Virus record (IMG/VR): IMGVR_UViG_3300030329_002079
Coordinates: 1 to 32,606 of that record
Reading direction: 5' to 3' (one strand)
Source: a virus
DNA length: 32,606 bases
Numbering within the stretch: the first letter of the stretch is position 1; each line of letters opens with the position of its first letter. A program made the translations under genes and the position numbers. Below are positions 1 through 5,939 of the stretch, piece by piece. A model generated the notes under the pieces. It made no database searches. It was given only the letters and a program-made list of their open reading frames with translations, and was not told the origin of the DNA.

Positions 1-340
1 GTCAGTGTGAGATCAGGTATGCAGAACCTATGTTTTAGAGTTGGTCTTCTCCGGCCTGGGGACTCTTACCCCTGTAGTTTGCCACTTTCACCTGCTTTAT
101 CCACGGTCTCAATGTCAGACCTCACACACACTTCACAGATATCGCTCTGCCGTTGTTATCCCCGAAAGCGGAGCAAGTACCTTCATATACCAAGATATAC
201 TTGTGTTGACTGCGGCTATGCCGTGGTTTAAGGTGGCGGGAAATTGAGGTAAGTTGCCTGTATTTCCCTCACCTATATAGGCGGCGTAGCTGGAGTCTTG
301 ATGGGACATCCTCGCTCAATTTCTAATCTACCATAACCAT
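1..340. other. Left-edge stretch without a supported gene
   Basis: I see no convincing gene here. Short open frames on the plus strand have no ribosome-binding site and look unlike protein. On the minus strand, 266-280 reads CTATATAGGTGAGGG, close to the leader of the gene starting at 4040, but no ORF follows it. It may be a relic of an early-gene start. A gene may have been lost or cut by the window edge. Confidence 0.4.
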
Positions 341-345
341 TCGGT

Positions 346-744
346 ATTGCAATCGCTAAACTTGAAAAAAAGACAATCCCCCAGCTAAAAAAATTGTTGG
401 ACAAGGAATTCTCTAAATTCATCAGGCATCATCACTCAGAAGATGGTATCAATGTTCAGTGTTTTACCTGTCAAGCGGTAAAGCCGATCACCGCGATGCA
501 CAATGGACACTGGATACCTCGCAACATCAGTCCAACCCGCTATTCTGAATCAAACTGTCGGCCACAATGCCCAACTTGCAACACCTTCAGGGCTGGGATG
601 CCGCATATCTTTCACCAAAATTTAAAAATTGAAATTGGTGCTGATGCTATTGATGAAATGATCGAGGAAAGTCGTCAATCCTGGAAGTGGGATAGGTTCT
701 GGCTGATCGAAAAAATAGAACACTACAAAAGCCTTCTAGTCTGA
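346..744 (+). CDS. ninG: NinG-like recombination protein (C-terminal-type, start uncertain)
   Basis: This resembles the C-terminal half of lambda NinG (Rap), a zinc-containing nuclease-like protein that acts on recombination intermediates. Visible features are the CFTC pair, the HNGHWIPR segment, the CPTCN pair and the I-G-DA-IDEM region followed by a basic helix. The zinc pairs and the His between them match the family's HNH-like core. The usual Cys-rich N-terminus of about 90 residues is missing, which is also true of many short phage NinG proteins. No ATG precedes the conserved part. The frame opens at 337 and the KKTIPQLKK segment before the first TTG (394) already looks family-like, so an ATT at 346 or another rare start is likely. 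Start position is weak; identity is fairly sure. Confidence 0.72.
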   Translation: MAIAKLEKKTIPQLKKLLDKEFSKFIRHHHSEDGINVQCFTCQAVKPITAMHNGHWIPRNISPTRYSESNCRPQCPTCNTFRAGMPHIFHQNLKIEIGADAIDEMIEESRQSWKWDRFWLIEKIEHYKSLLV

Positions 745-859
745 AATTCCTATAAATTGTCAAGGACAACTAGGGGTCTATTTGTCCTCTAATGTATATT
801 ATGCAGAACACCACTCTGAACCCCTGATAAACAAAGGGCTGTGGAGGTTTTGTGGTCAA
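745..859. other. Start of convergent spacer, no gene seen
   Basis: Follows the NinG-like stop. There is no ORF, hairpin with T-run or promoter that I can support before the repeat units at 860. Confidence 0.4.
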
Positions 860-917
860 GCGACAAAAAGTGCACAAAATGTCGCCTAACAAGCGACAAA
901 AAGGTTCTAAATGTCGC
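860..917. repeat. Two copies of a GCGACA...TGTCGC inverted repeat unit
   Basis: GCGACA (860-865) pairs with TGTCGC (880-885), and GCGACA (893-898) pairs with TGTCGC (912-917). Each unit is GCGACAAAAAG followed by a variable centre and ATGTCGCCTAACA. The two units are direct repeats of each other about 32 bases apart. They lie between convergent genes, so they may be protein-binding sites or structured RNA ends rather than promoter operators. There is no run of T for a standard terminator. Confidence 0.7.
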
Positions 918-943
918 CTAACACATTTTTATTTGCTTGTCGT

Positions 944-983
944 GGCAAATGCCAAAATTAATTGGCAAATGCCAAAATTAATT
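944..983. repeat. Exact 20-bp tandem repeat, two copies
   Basis: The unit runs 944-963 and repeats exactly at 964-983. It begins with GGCAAATGCC, itself an inverted repeat (GGC-aaat-GCC), followed by AAAATTAATT. The second copy stops one base before the stop codon of the leftward gene that ends at 985. A repressor or replication-protein iteron is possible; two copies are too few to call an origin. Confidence 0.75.
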
Positions 984-984
984 G

Positions 985-1368
985 TCAATCGGTGCTTTCA
1001 ATCCTGTTTTGATCCTTGTTAAGAACCAATCGATATTCAAAAAGGCCGTGAGATCTGTCGCCCCGTGGTTGTTTTTCTACGGTGTGTCCACCGAAACGAG
1101 CTTTTCTCAAGTGCCGCAACTGGGCGCTAACGGATGCATGAGGATCACCCGTTTCCCCTGCAAGCTCATCTAGTGTTCTCCATCTGCTATCTTTCATGCA
1201 GTGGTAAACCCTAGCGATTTGACCCGTTAGCCTAATGTCATCGTGCGCTGGACTGTAATCTGACCCGTTAAAATGGGCTACTGGCGGATCACCTCGCAGA
1301 CAAGCGGGGCAATCCTTGTGAATGACATCACTGTACTGATGACCTTTTACGCATCTAACAACTGCCAT
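985..1368 (-). CDS. Zinc-binding winged-helix phage protein
   Basis: A 127-residue protein with two visible parts. Residues 6-23 hold C6, H10, C20 and C23, a likely small zinc ribbon. Residues 45-114 look like a winged helix-turn-helix: a 'RWRTLDELAGETGDP' helix, the recognition-like 'ASVSAQLRHLRKARFGGHTVEK' region, and the wing ending GLFEYRLV. Proteins with this 'SAQLR.LRK..FGGHTVEK' signature are common in marine and other phage early regions. The role is likely DNA binding or transcription control, but no target is known to me. The start has a strong site (AAGGTGAGG, seven bases before ATG). It ends next to the tandem repeats at 944-983, the last gene of the leftward block. Confidence 0.75.
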   Translation of the reverse strand: MAVVRCVKGHQYSDVIHKDCPACLRGDPPVAHFNGSDYSPAHDDIRLTGQIARVYHCMKDSRWRTLDELAGETGDPHASVSAQLRHLRKARFGGHTVEKQPRGDRSHGLFEYRLVLNKDQNRIESTD

Positions 1369-1377
1369 ATCTTTACC

Positions 1378-2013
1378 TCACCTTGTCAAAAAATCTTCTA
1401 CTATTTTATTTAGCACTCTCTGTCCCAAGTTTGGGTGAACGCAATTTCTCAAGACTTGAGCGGGACAATGGTTCCCCTCGTAATAAATCGGTTTTTCGTA
1501 ATGAATACCCAGCCATTTCTGAAGTTTTCGCATCCCAGCCACGTTAGTCATGTTGATGAAGTCTGGCGGACTTTTGATGTCTTCGATACCTTCTAATGCG
1601 CTGGCAGGGGCTGAAGACCACATCATATGCCGTCCGATTGTCGCAGTAGGCGCAACTAAAGGCGTGTAATAGGGGATCACATTCTCAACCAACCATTTAC
1701 CCTTGAAATTGTGCTGTAAAAGCAGGATTTCCTCGTACAATCTTAAATCAGGGTAACGTGATTTCCTGTTTTTCCCTGACCTGATTAGCCTTGAGTGGCT
1801 TTGGCATGGAGGTGATGACCAGATGAAATCAAAATTCTGGAAATTCTCCAGCAAATAAGAATGTGCATCTCCCACAACCAGCGTGTCGTTTGGGTACTGT
1901 GCCGCATAAATGTCAGCAATTCCCTGCGCGTATTCGACAGACGTTATGTCGTGTTCGTTACCCCAGAGCTTACGGTTCCCGCCTAGCCCTGCGTACAGAT
2001 TTAATATTTTCAT
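1378..2013 (-). CDS. DNA (cytosine-5) methyltransferase, compact orphan type
   Basis: Transfers a methyl group from S-adenosylmethionine to carbon 5 of cytosine in DNA. Motif I is NLYAGLGGNRKLW (residues 5-17), motif II around VEYAQG, motif III VVGDAH, motif IV SSPPCQS with the nucleophile C70, and motif VI ENV (110-112). The C-terminus HPNLGQRVLNKIVEDFL matches the returning helix of the catalytic domain. At 211 residues it is well below the roughly 330 of bacterial C5 enzymes, so the target-recognition part must be very small. No restriction enzyme partner is visible. It likely protects phage DNA from host restriction, alongside ArdA at 3212-3766. The ATG overlaps the stop of the upstream gene by four bases (ATGA), with AAGGGG ahead of it. 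Confidence 0.88.
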   Translation of the reverse strand: MKILNLYAGLGGNRKLWGNEHDITSVEYAQGIADIYAAQYPNDTLVVGDAHSYLLENFQNFDFIWSSPPCQSHSRLIRSGKNRKSRYPDLRLYEEILLLQHNFKGKWLVENVIPYYTPLVAPTATIGRHMMWSSAPASALEGIEDIKSPPDFINMTNVAGMRKLQKWLGIHYEKPIYYEGNHCPAQVLRNCVHPNLGQRVLNKIVEDFLTR

Positions 2014-2510
2014 ACTTTTACCCCTTCGCAGAACTTCAGTGCGTCAGCGACGGGTATTTCATGCTGTAAGATTGCCCCATTTTCCCCGTCGTGCTCGCTG
2101 TAATAATAAATCCCAACCGTGACCAAATCGGTCATTTTTTCTGGGTGTGATGGGTCATCCGCATTGGTAATCAGCAGATAACTCTGCCCCATGCGTTCGC
2201 CGTTTGCTGGGTTAATGTTATCGCTTAAAACCTTCTCGTAAGCGGTACAACCGCCGCCCGTGTTTGTAAGTCTAAAGCCAGCCGCCGTCATGCTTTGCTC
2301 TACATTGGTTTCTTTGCTCAATCGTTCGTCGGCAGTAAAAGCCCACGTTCTAATCTTGCTAGATACCTCATAAAAATCTTCTTTGAACGGGTAGTCCTCA
2401 GCGCAATCCGCATCCTCACCCGCTCTATGCTCCATGCAACCTAATAGCGTAGATGCTGCAATCGCAAAATCGTCATAAGCTTCTATGAGTTCTTTATCTT
2501 CTACTTTCAT
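2010..2510 (-). CDS. Conserved-looking hypothetical protein
   Basis: An acidic 166-residue protein of unknown function. The N-terminal third looks helical (KELIEAYDDFAIAASTLLGCM), with C24-type Cys residues and an acidic CAEDYPFKEDF stretch. The second half has strand-like segments (GQSYLLITNADD, DLVTVGIYYYSEHDGENG). No catalytic motif or membrane segment is visible. The start is well supported by AAAGGTGAG four bases before ATG, the same leader found ahead of the genes starting at 1368, 3766 and 4040. It is translationally coupled to the methyltransferase downstream through an ATGA overlap. I do not recognise the family. Confidence 0.65.
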   Translation of the reverse strand: MKVEDKELIEAYDDFAIAASTLLGCMEHRAGEDADCAEDYPFKEDFYEVSSKIRTWAFTADERLSKETNVEQSMTAAGFRLTNTGGGCTAYEKVLSDNINPANGERMGQSYLLITNADDPSHPEKMTDLVTVGIYYYSEHDGENGAILQHEIPVADALKFCEGVKV

Positions 2511-2595
2511 TTTCTCACCTTTAAATTTAAGTTAATCCTGCAAATCACAGGCAATAACGCGCCACTGGTACTTATGACGCGCTATAGTCTTTGAT

Positions 2596-2730
2596 CTACT
2601 CTTTTCTAATTAAAGTCATTTGTATTGAGTCATCATCTTCCGTATAGCGTGGGTCTGACTTGTCTATCATTCGATAAGACAAATCTATAAATTTCCATTC
2701 GCTCATTTCCCATGACTTAGCCCAAGTCAT
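2596..2730 (-). CDS. Possible 44-residue hypothetical protein
   Basis: A short leftward frame reading MTWAKSWEMSEWKFIDLSY... and ending in MTLIRKE. It lies 12 bases after the stop of the gene at 2743-2946, in the same direction, and fills an otherwise empty 230-base gap. It is rich in Trp, Asp and Met, as short phage early proteins often are. No clear ribosome-binding site precedes the ATG (only TTGG), which weakens the call. Nothing can be said about its function. Confidence 0.38.
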   Translation of the reverse strand: MTWAKSWEMSEWKFIDLSYRMIDKSDPRYTEDDDSIQMTLIRKE

Positions 2731-2742
2731 CCAATGATATTG

Positions 2743-2946
2743 TCAGTTAGGGGCTAATGGTGTTCCGTTGTGTCTTTTCTGGGTAATGCTGCAAGCGTAA
2801 GCAAACAAGTCAGAATCAAGCTCAAAACATCCATCATGTTCTGGCTTGTGATCAGTTCCGCATGAATCAACTGTGCATTTATGCGGAATCAATGACCCTA
2901 TAATTAAATCTTTAATCATTAGATCCTGCCTTTTTATTGTTTCCAT
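2743..2946 (-). CDS. Small Cys/His-containing hypothetical protein
   Basis: A 67-residue frame with three to four Cys and several His (HKCTVDSCGTDHKPEHDGC, then YACSITQKRH). This could be a metal-binding fold, but the spacing fits no zinc finger I can name. Two starts are possible. The first ATG at 2946 has AGGA immediately before it, too close. The tenth residue, Met at 2919, has GGCAGGATCTA ahead at good spacing, so the real protein may be 58 residues (MIKDLIIGSL...). It is part of the leftward early operon. Confidence 0.5.
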   Translation of the reverse strand: METIKRQDLMIKDLIIGSLIPHKCTVDSCGTDHKPEHDGCFELDSDLFAYACSITQKRHNGTPLAPN

Positions 2947-2955
2947 TCCTGTGTC

Positions 2956-3201
2956 TTAAATTAGCGTTGGGGTCGCTTTCTCGTCAGCGATTCTTTGTTT
3001 AGTGCTAAAAGGCTTTTCTCTTCCGTTCAACCAATAGACTCCAAAAAGAGAATCACTTGGTGCGAAGACGTTTAACCTTTTTTTTATGTCGCAGAAAATT
3101 CCGAAACATGCGAACAGAGTCACATACATGTCAGGATTGTTAAGCGATTGCTGCAAAGCAAACTGTTTGGCTTCCTGCTCATTGCTTCCGGCTTTGATCA
3201 T
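2956..3201 (-). CDS. Hypothetical early protein
   Basis: An 81-residue protein with no recognised domain. It contains a helix-prone start (EQEAKQFALQQSLNNPDM), a short hydrophobic patch (YVTLFACFGIFCDI) and a basic C-terminal half. The hydrophobic patch is too short and polar-flanked to call a membrane segment with confidence. The start is well supported: TAAGGAG lies six bases before the ATG. It sits ten bases downstream of the ArdA gene and is probably co-transcribed with it, so an accessory early role is the best contextual guess. Confidence 0.6.
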   Translation of the reverse strand: MIKAGSNEQEAKQFALQQSLNNPDMYVTLFACFGIFCDIKKRLNVFAPSDSLFGVYWLNGREKPFSTKQRIADEKATPTLI

Positions 3202-3211
3202 TTCCCGCTCC

Positions 3212-3766
3212 TTAAACCCGTTGGAAAACGTGCCCGTTTTCTTCGCAATAGGTATCAGTTAATAAATCTCGACCATAACTCTCAAAGTCAAAATAGGCTT
3301 GTAAGTGTTCGGGCATGTCGTCGAGCAATCCAGAATTGTCGTCGATAAACTCTGCGAGTTGCTTAGGAACATCCCAGCTATCGAAACTGCCCATGTAGAG
3401 ACAAATCAATTCTTCAGGGGTGTGGTTGTATTCGTTTAAATTTTGATCCCAGTAGAGAACGCCTAGCGAAAGCGCAGCGTCTAAAGCATCTTTACCAATA
3501 ACGTCTACGTGTTCTTGGTACTGAATAAACGCATCAACTCCAAAATTAAGTAAATCATGGGGTACGTTTTCAGTGTCCGCGATTTCCCATTCTTCGCGTA
3601 ATTCGCCGTCTTTAGAGTTATCGGTTAATTCCGCCAGCCACTCGGCTAGTTCTTCACTGTGTTCTTCGGACGTTTTACCGTCCAAATCAAACCACTTAAA
3701 AACTAAATTCCCCTTGCTGTAATCAGTCAAAGAGTTGTAACAGACTCTCGCGTTTTGTTTGTTCAT
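3212..3766 (-). CDS. ardA: ArdA-type antirestriction protein
   Basis: ArdA proteins are acidic DNA mimics that occupy the DNA-binding groove of type I restriction-modification enzymes and stop them cutting incoming DNA. This 184-residue protein is strongly acidic throughout. It has the family's opening (R-V-C-Y-N-S-L-x-Y-x-x-G-x-L-x-x-K-W-F-D), the central EEWEIADTENVP segment, and the characteristic end (HLQAYFDFESYGRDLL...NGHVF). Usual length is about 165-180. The start has AACAAGGTGAGAAT ahead of ATG. It sits second in the leftward block, the place expected for a gene needed immediately after DNA entry. Together with the C5 methyltransferase it forms an antirestriction pair. Confidence 0.87.
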   Translation of the reverse strand: MNKQNARVCYNSLTDYSKGNLVFKWFDLDGKTSEEHSEELAEWLAELTDNSKDGELREEWEIADTENVPHDLLNFGVDAFIQYQEHVDVIGKDALDAALSLGVLYWDQNLNEYNHTPEELICLYMGSFDSWDVPKQLAEFIDDNSGLLDDMPEHLQAYFDFESYGRDLLTDTYCEENGHVFQRV

Positions 3767-3857
3767 ATTCTCACCTTGTTATGAGGCCAAAATGTGACCC
3801 CTTCACGCCAAAAGCCCACATTAGAGCGGGCTTGGCTGGGTTAATTGTTGGTATGGC

Positions 3858-4040
3858 TTAATTGCCTAGCCATTCATCAAAAGTCTTTAGCGGCTTATTT
3901 GTTGTGACGTCAATTCCGTTACCATCGTCAGCACATGCTAAATATATTTGATATTCCTGATTATTGGTTCCTCTGCCTTGCGTTTGCCAGTCGGCTGATA
4001 TTGTCGCTATTACTTTGCCTTCGTGCGTTAGTGTTGTCAT
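3858..4040 (-). CDS. Small hypothetical protein, first gene of leftward block
   Basis: A 60-residue protein starting MTTLTHEGKVIATISADW and ending KPLKTFDEWLGN. The central part (GRGTNNQEYQIYLACADDGNGIDVTTN) suggests a small beta-sheet fold. No motif or membrane segment is seen. I chose the ATG at 4040, not the in-frame one at 4076, because TATAGGTGAGACT precedes it at normal spacing. It is the first gene downstream of the divergent control region, so it should be expressed earliest. Small proteins of this 'ISADWQTQGRGTNN' style recur in phage early regions, but no function is known to me. Confidence 0.65.
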   Translation of the reverse strand: MTTLTHEGKVIATISADWQTQGRGTNNQEYQIYLACADDGNGIDVTTNKPLKTFDEWLGN

Positions 4041-4079
4041 AGTCTCACCTATATATAGCGTTATTGCTGGGAACAAATA

Positions 4080-4108
4080 TATATGTATATAACGACTGAC
4101 AGAACCAA
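4080..4108 (-). promoter_or_regulatory. Candidate leftward early promoter
   Basis: On the minus strand TTGGTT (4108-4103) is followed after 17 bases by CATATA (4085-4080), in an AT-rich stretch that ends about 40 bases before the start codon at 4040. The spacing is that of a sigma70-type promoter and both hexamers match only partly. Position supports it more than sequence does. Confidence 0.28.
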
Positions 4109-4143
4109 GTATTACAACGCTTATGATGCCCTATAGATTAGCG

Positions 4144-4334
4144 TGATAGTTGGTATGAATATTGATGTATATAAATATCCCCGAAAATATGGTAAAATAT
4201 TTAATACTTATAAAGACTACACATTAAAATAAGCCAGAATGATAATGGTAGCGGATGTGCTTGTAGGCACAATCTAAACCTGTTGTAGGTTCCCTGTTCC
4301 GTTCACACACTTATATCTTCAGTACCCACTATCA
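4144..4334. repeat. Three dispersed operator-like sites (TGATARTxGGTA)
   Basis: TGATAGTTGGTA at 4144-4155, TGATAATGGTA at 4240-4250 and TACCCACTATCA at 4323-4334, which reads TGATAGTGGGTA on the other strand. The first and third match at 11 of 12 bases as an inverted pair. They lie upstream of the candidate leftward promoter. A repressor or activator binding set is a reasonable reading, with no protein identified. Confidence 0.4.
4256..4291. other. Two tandem small hairpins
   Basis: TGTGC-TTGTAG-GCACA (4256-4271) is followed by AACCT-GTTGT-AGGTT (4277-4291). Both loops share TTGT and the sequence TTGTAGG occurs in both. The pattern is suggestive of an RNA element or cruciform-type site, but the rest does not fold as a tRNA and no known RNA family is recognised. 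Confidence 0.35.
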
Positions 4335-4481
4335 TTTAGAATGATCCAGGCATGGCCCAATCATCACTGAAGTCAATGGGGCGGGGAGGGGGATCACGCA
4401 ATGATATTATTAGTAGTACCAACCCACATACAAAATAAAGCAATTTAGAAAAAAGATATCCTTATATTGTTTTTCAAGTTC

Positions 4482-4511
4482 TTGATTTAAAACATCATTA
4501 ATACTTATCTT
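4482..4511 (+). promoter_or_regulatory. Candidate rightward promoter
   Basis: TTGATT (4482-4487) and TATCTT (4506-4511) are separated by 18 bases and lie about 35 bases before the ATG at 4547, in AT-rich DNA. The match is moderate. It would drive the late block starting with the TerS-like gene. Confidence 0.25.
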
Positions 4512-4546
4512 GCCAAAGAATGTAAATACGGGTATTTTCCTAGACG

Positions 4547-4975
4547 ATGGATGATTACTCGCAATTAACGGATAAAGACAGGGAGAACCTTGAGGAGCGC
4601 AGAGAGTTCAATCTGCGTAAGAGGAAGCGTGGTCGGCCTAAGAAATCGGAGATAAAGGCCAAGAAGCGGGGTAATCGTGGTCCGGTAGGTCGTCCCAAGG
4701 GTGATGCAGCGATTATTAACGAGTACAAGGCTCGTATGCTGGCTTCCCCTAAGTCTGAGTTAGTCCTGAAGACTATTTTCAATGCTGCGCTGAATGACGA
4801 ACACAAGCATCAGGCTGCTGCATGGAAGATGGTGATGGATCGTATGCTTCCCGTGGCTGCTTTTGAGAAGGAAATCGTCAAAGACGGCGGTAGAAATGCC
4901 ATACAGATTAATATATCGGGAGTAGCGGCAGTAGATGTTCCTGACCAACCCCCTATAGAGGGAGAATTTGAATGA
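4547..4975 (+). CDS. Terminase small subunit candidate with two AT-hooks
   Basis: A 142-residue, highly basic protein. Two AT-hook-like motifs are visible, RGRPKK (28-33) and GRPKG (48-52), which bind the minor groove of AT-rich DNA. They sit in a Lys/Arg-rich region of about 30 residues. A helical C-terminal part follows (SPKSELVLKTIFNAALNDEHKHQAAAWKMVMDRMLP), which is typical of phage proteins found just ahead of TerL. From position and DNA-binding character it is likely the small terminase, which selects phage DNA for packaging. It is first in the late block. The ribosome-binding site is poor, so the start is not certain. It could instead be another DNA-binding protein. Confidence 0.6.
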   Translation: MDDYSQLTDKDRENLEERREFNLRKRKRGRPKKSEIKAKKRGNRGPVGRPKGDAAIINEYKARMLASPKSELVLKTIFNAALNDEHKHQAAAWKMVMDRMLPVAAFEKEIVKDGGRNAIQINISGVAAVDVPDQPPIEGEFE

Positions 4976-5088
4976 TCAAGTGGCTGAAAAAGCTCTTATC
5001 CAAAAAACCGAAGAAGAGAGCCAGGGATGAGAAAGGCCGTTTTGTAAAGGATGACCCCAAAACCAGAAAAAACGAAGCCTATGAATGA
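4972..5088 (+). CDS. 38-residue very basic peptide
   Basis: Reads MIKWLKKLLSKKPKKR... and ends RKNEAYE. An amphipathic N-terminal helix (W, L, L against K) is followed by a Lys/Arg-rich stretch and a DEKGRFV-DDP-T segment. It overlaps the stop of the TerS-like gene by four bases (ATGA) and its own stop overlaps the start of the next gene the same way, so translation is coupled on both sides. GAGGGAGA precedes the ATG. These features argue that it is a true gene. Function unknown; a nucleic-acid-binding or membrane-active peptide would fit the charge. Confidence 0.68.
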   Translation: MIKWLKKLLSKKPKKRARDEKGRFVKDDPKTRKNEAYE

Positions 5089-5939
5089 GTTTTTCGGGCA
5101 ACATTAGTGACAAAGTTCCGCTGTATACGTTTCTTGGGAATTTTGGCGATGCCCTTTCTCCGTATTTAGTAAAAAAAATAGCAAACAAGGAAGTTCATTA
5201 TTTAAATTTAGGATTTAACAACAAAGACCGAAATGATTTTGGATATATGGCCGTCGGAAGCATTGCTTCACTGGCTGGCTCTTCTACCAAAGTTTGGGGT
5301 TCTGGGATACTAGATATTAACCTCTGCCCTAGCAAAGACGCTGAGTTTTTTGCAGTTAGAGGGCCAATTACAAGAATGTGGCTTGAATTTCAAGGGTTTA
5401 ATGTTCCTGAGATATACGGAGATCCTGCACTATTGCTGCCTCGTTTTTACAATAAAGAAGTAAAAATTAAGCACAAAATAGGGATTATCCCTCATTACAT
5501 CCACAGCAAGTTATGCAAGGAAAAGTTTGAAGAATCTTTTATAATAGACCTTTCAGGCCATTGCGGAAATGAGTTAGACGGGAAAATAGAGACAACAATA
5601 GATAAAATCAGATCATGCAAGCTGATTGTGTCAACGTCCCTACACGGCATTATTGTTGCTCATGCCTATGGTATTCCAGCGATATGGGCTACGTTTTCTG
5701 CATCAAAACAAAAGTTATTGGGTGGTAAATGGCAGTATATGAAGTTTCAAGATTATTATTTATCTGTTGGCTTAATGCCTCCCAAGTCGCCTTTAGATTT
5801 ATCAAATAAAAAAATAACAAGTAAGTTTTTATCTGGCCTATATTTAAAGTCGCCTAAATTAAATATTAACTTAAAGGATCTGTTTGATTCTTGCCCAATA
5901 CCTAAAAAATGTTCCGGAATAATAGAAGATTTGTTATGA
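5085..5939 (+). CDS. Polysaccharide pyruvyltransferase family protein
   Basis: Family members (ExoV, GumL, CsaB, WcaK) transfer pyruvate from phosphoenolpyruvate to a sugar as a ketal, adding negative charge to surface glycans. This 284-residue protein has the family marks in order: NFGDALSPYL (19-28), VWGSGIL (70-76), AVRGPITR (90-97), YGDPALLLP (111-119) and STSLHGIIVAHAYGIPAIW (183-201). It appears full length for the short phage/bacterial type. No signal peptide or membrane segment, so it should be cytoplasmic. It starts with an ATGA overlap and ends with another. By counting seven 60-base rows I get about 33% GC, against about 46% for four rows of TerL, which suggests transfer. The donor and sugar acceptor cannot be read from sequence. 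Confidence 0.85.
   Translation: MSFSGNISDKVPLYTFLGNFGDALSPYLVKKIANKEVHYLNLGFNNKDRNDFGYMAVGSIASLAGSSTKVWGSGILDINLCPSKDAEFFAVRGPITRMWLEFQGFNVPEIYGDPALLLPRFYNKEVKIKHKIGIIPHYIHSKLCKEKFEESFIIDLSGHCGNELDGKIETTIDKIRSCKLIVSTSLHGIIVAHAYGIPAIWATFSASKQKLLGGKWQYMKFQDYYLSVGLMPPKSPLDLSNKKITSKFLSGLYLKSPKLNINLKDLFDSCPIPKKCSGIIEDLL

Larger units (their letters stand above)
4041..4546. promoter_or_regulatory. Divergent control region between early (left) and late (right) blocks
   Basis: About 500 bases without a supported gene, the longest such stretch in the window. It is bounded by start codons on both sides, so promoters for both directions must lie here. It contains three related sites: TGATAGTTGGTA (from 4144), TGATAATGGTA (from 4240) and, on the minus strand, TGATAGTGGGTA (4334-4323). 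Two adjacent small hairpins lie at 4256-4291. The region 4380-4460 has a G-run (GGGGCGGGGAGGGGG around 4378) followed by AT-rich sequence. It may also hold a replication origin, but no iteron array is seen. Confidence 0.55.

Noticed and set aside
7-247. Open frames of 74 and 68 codons at the left edge
   Set aside because: No ribosome site, odd composition and overlapping each other; no family resemblance.
982-1173. Plus-strand frame of 63 codons
   Set aside because: Antisense to the winged-helix gene, which has a good ribosome site and clear domain.
4155-4232. 25-codon plus-strand frame in the control region
   Set aside because: No ribosome site and very AT-rich; likely chance.
4240-4310. 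tRNA-like or tmRNA-like element
   Set aside because: The two hairpins do not give an acceptor stem or a T-arm with TTCRA, so a tRNA is not supported.
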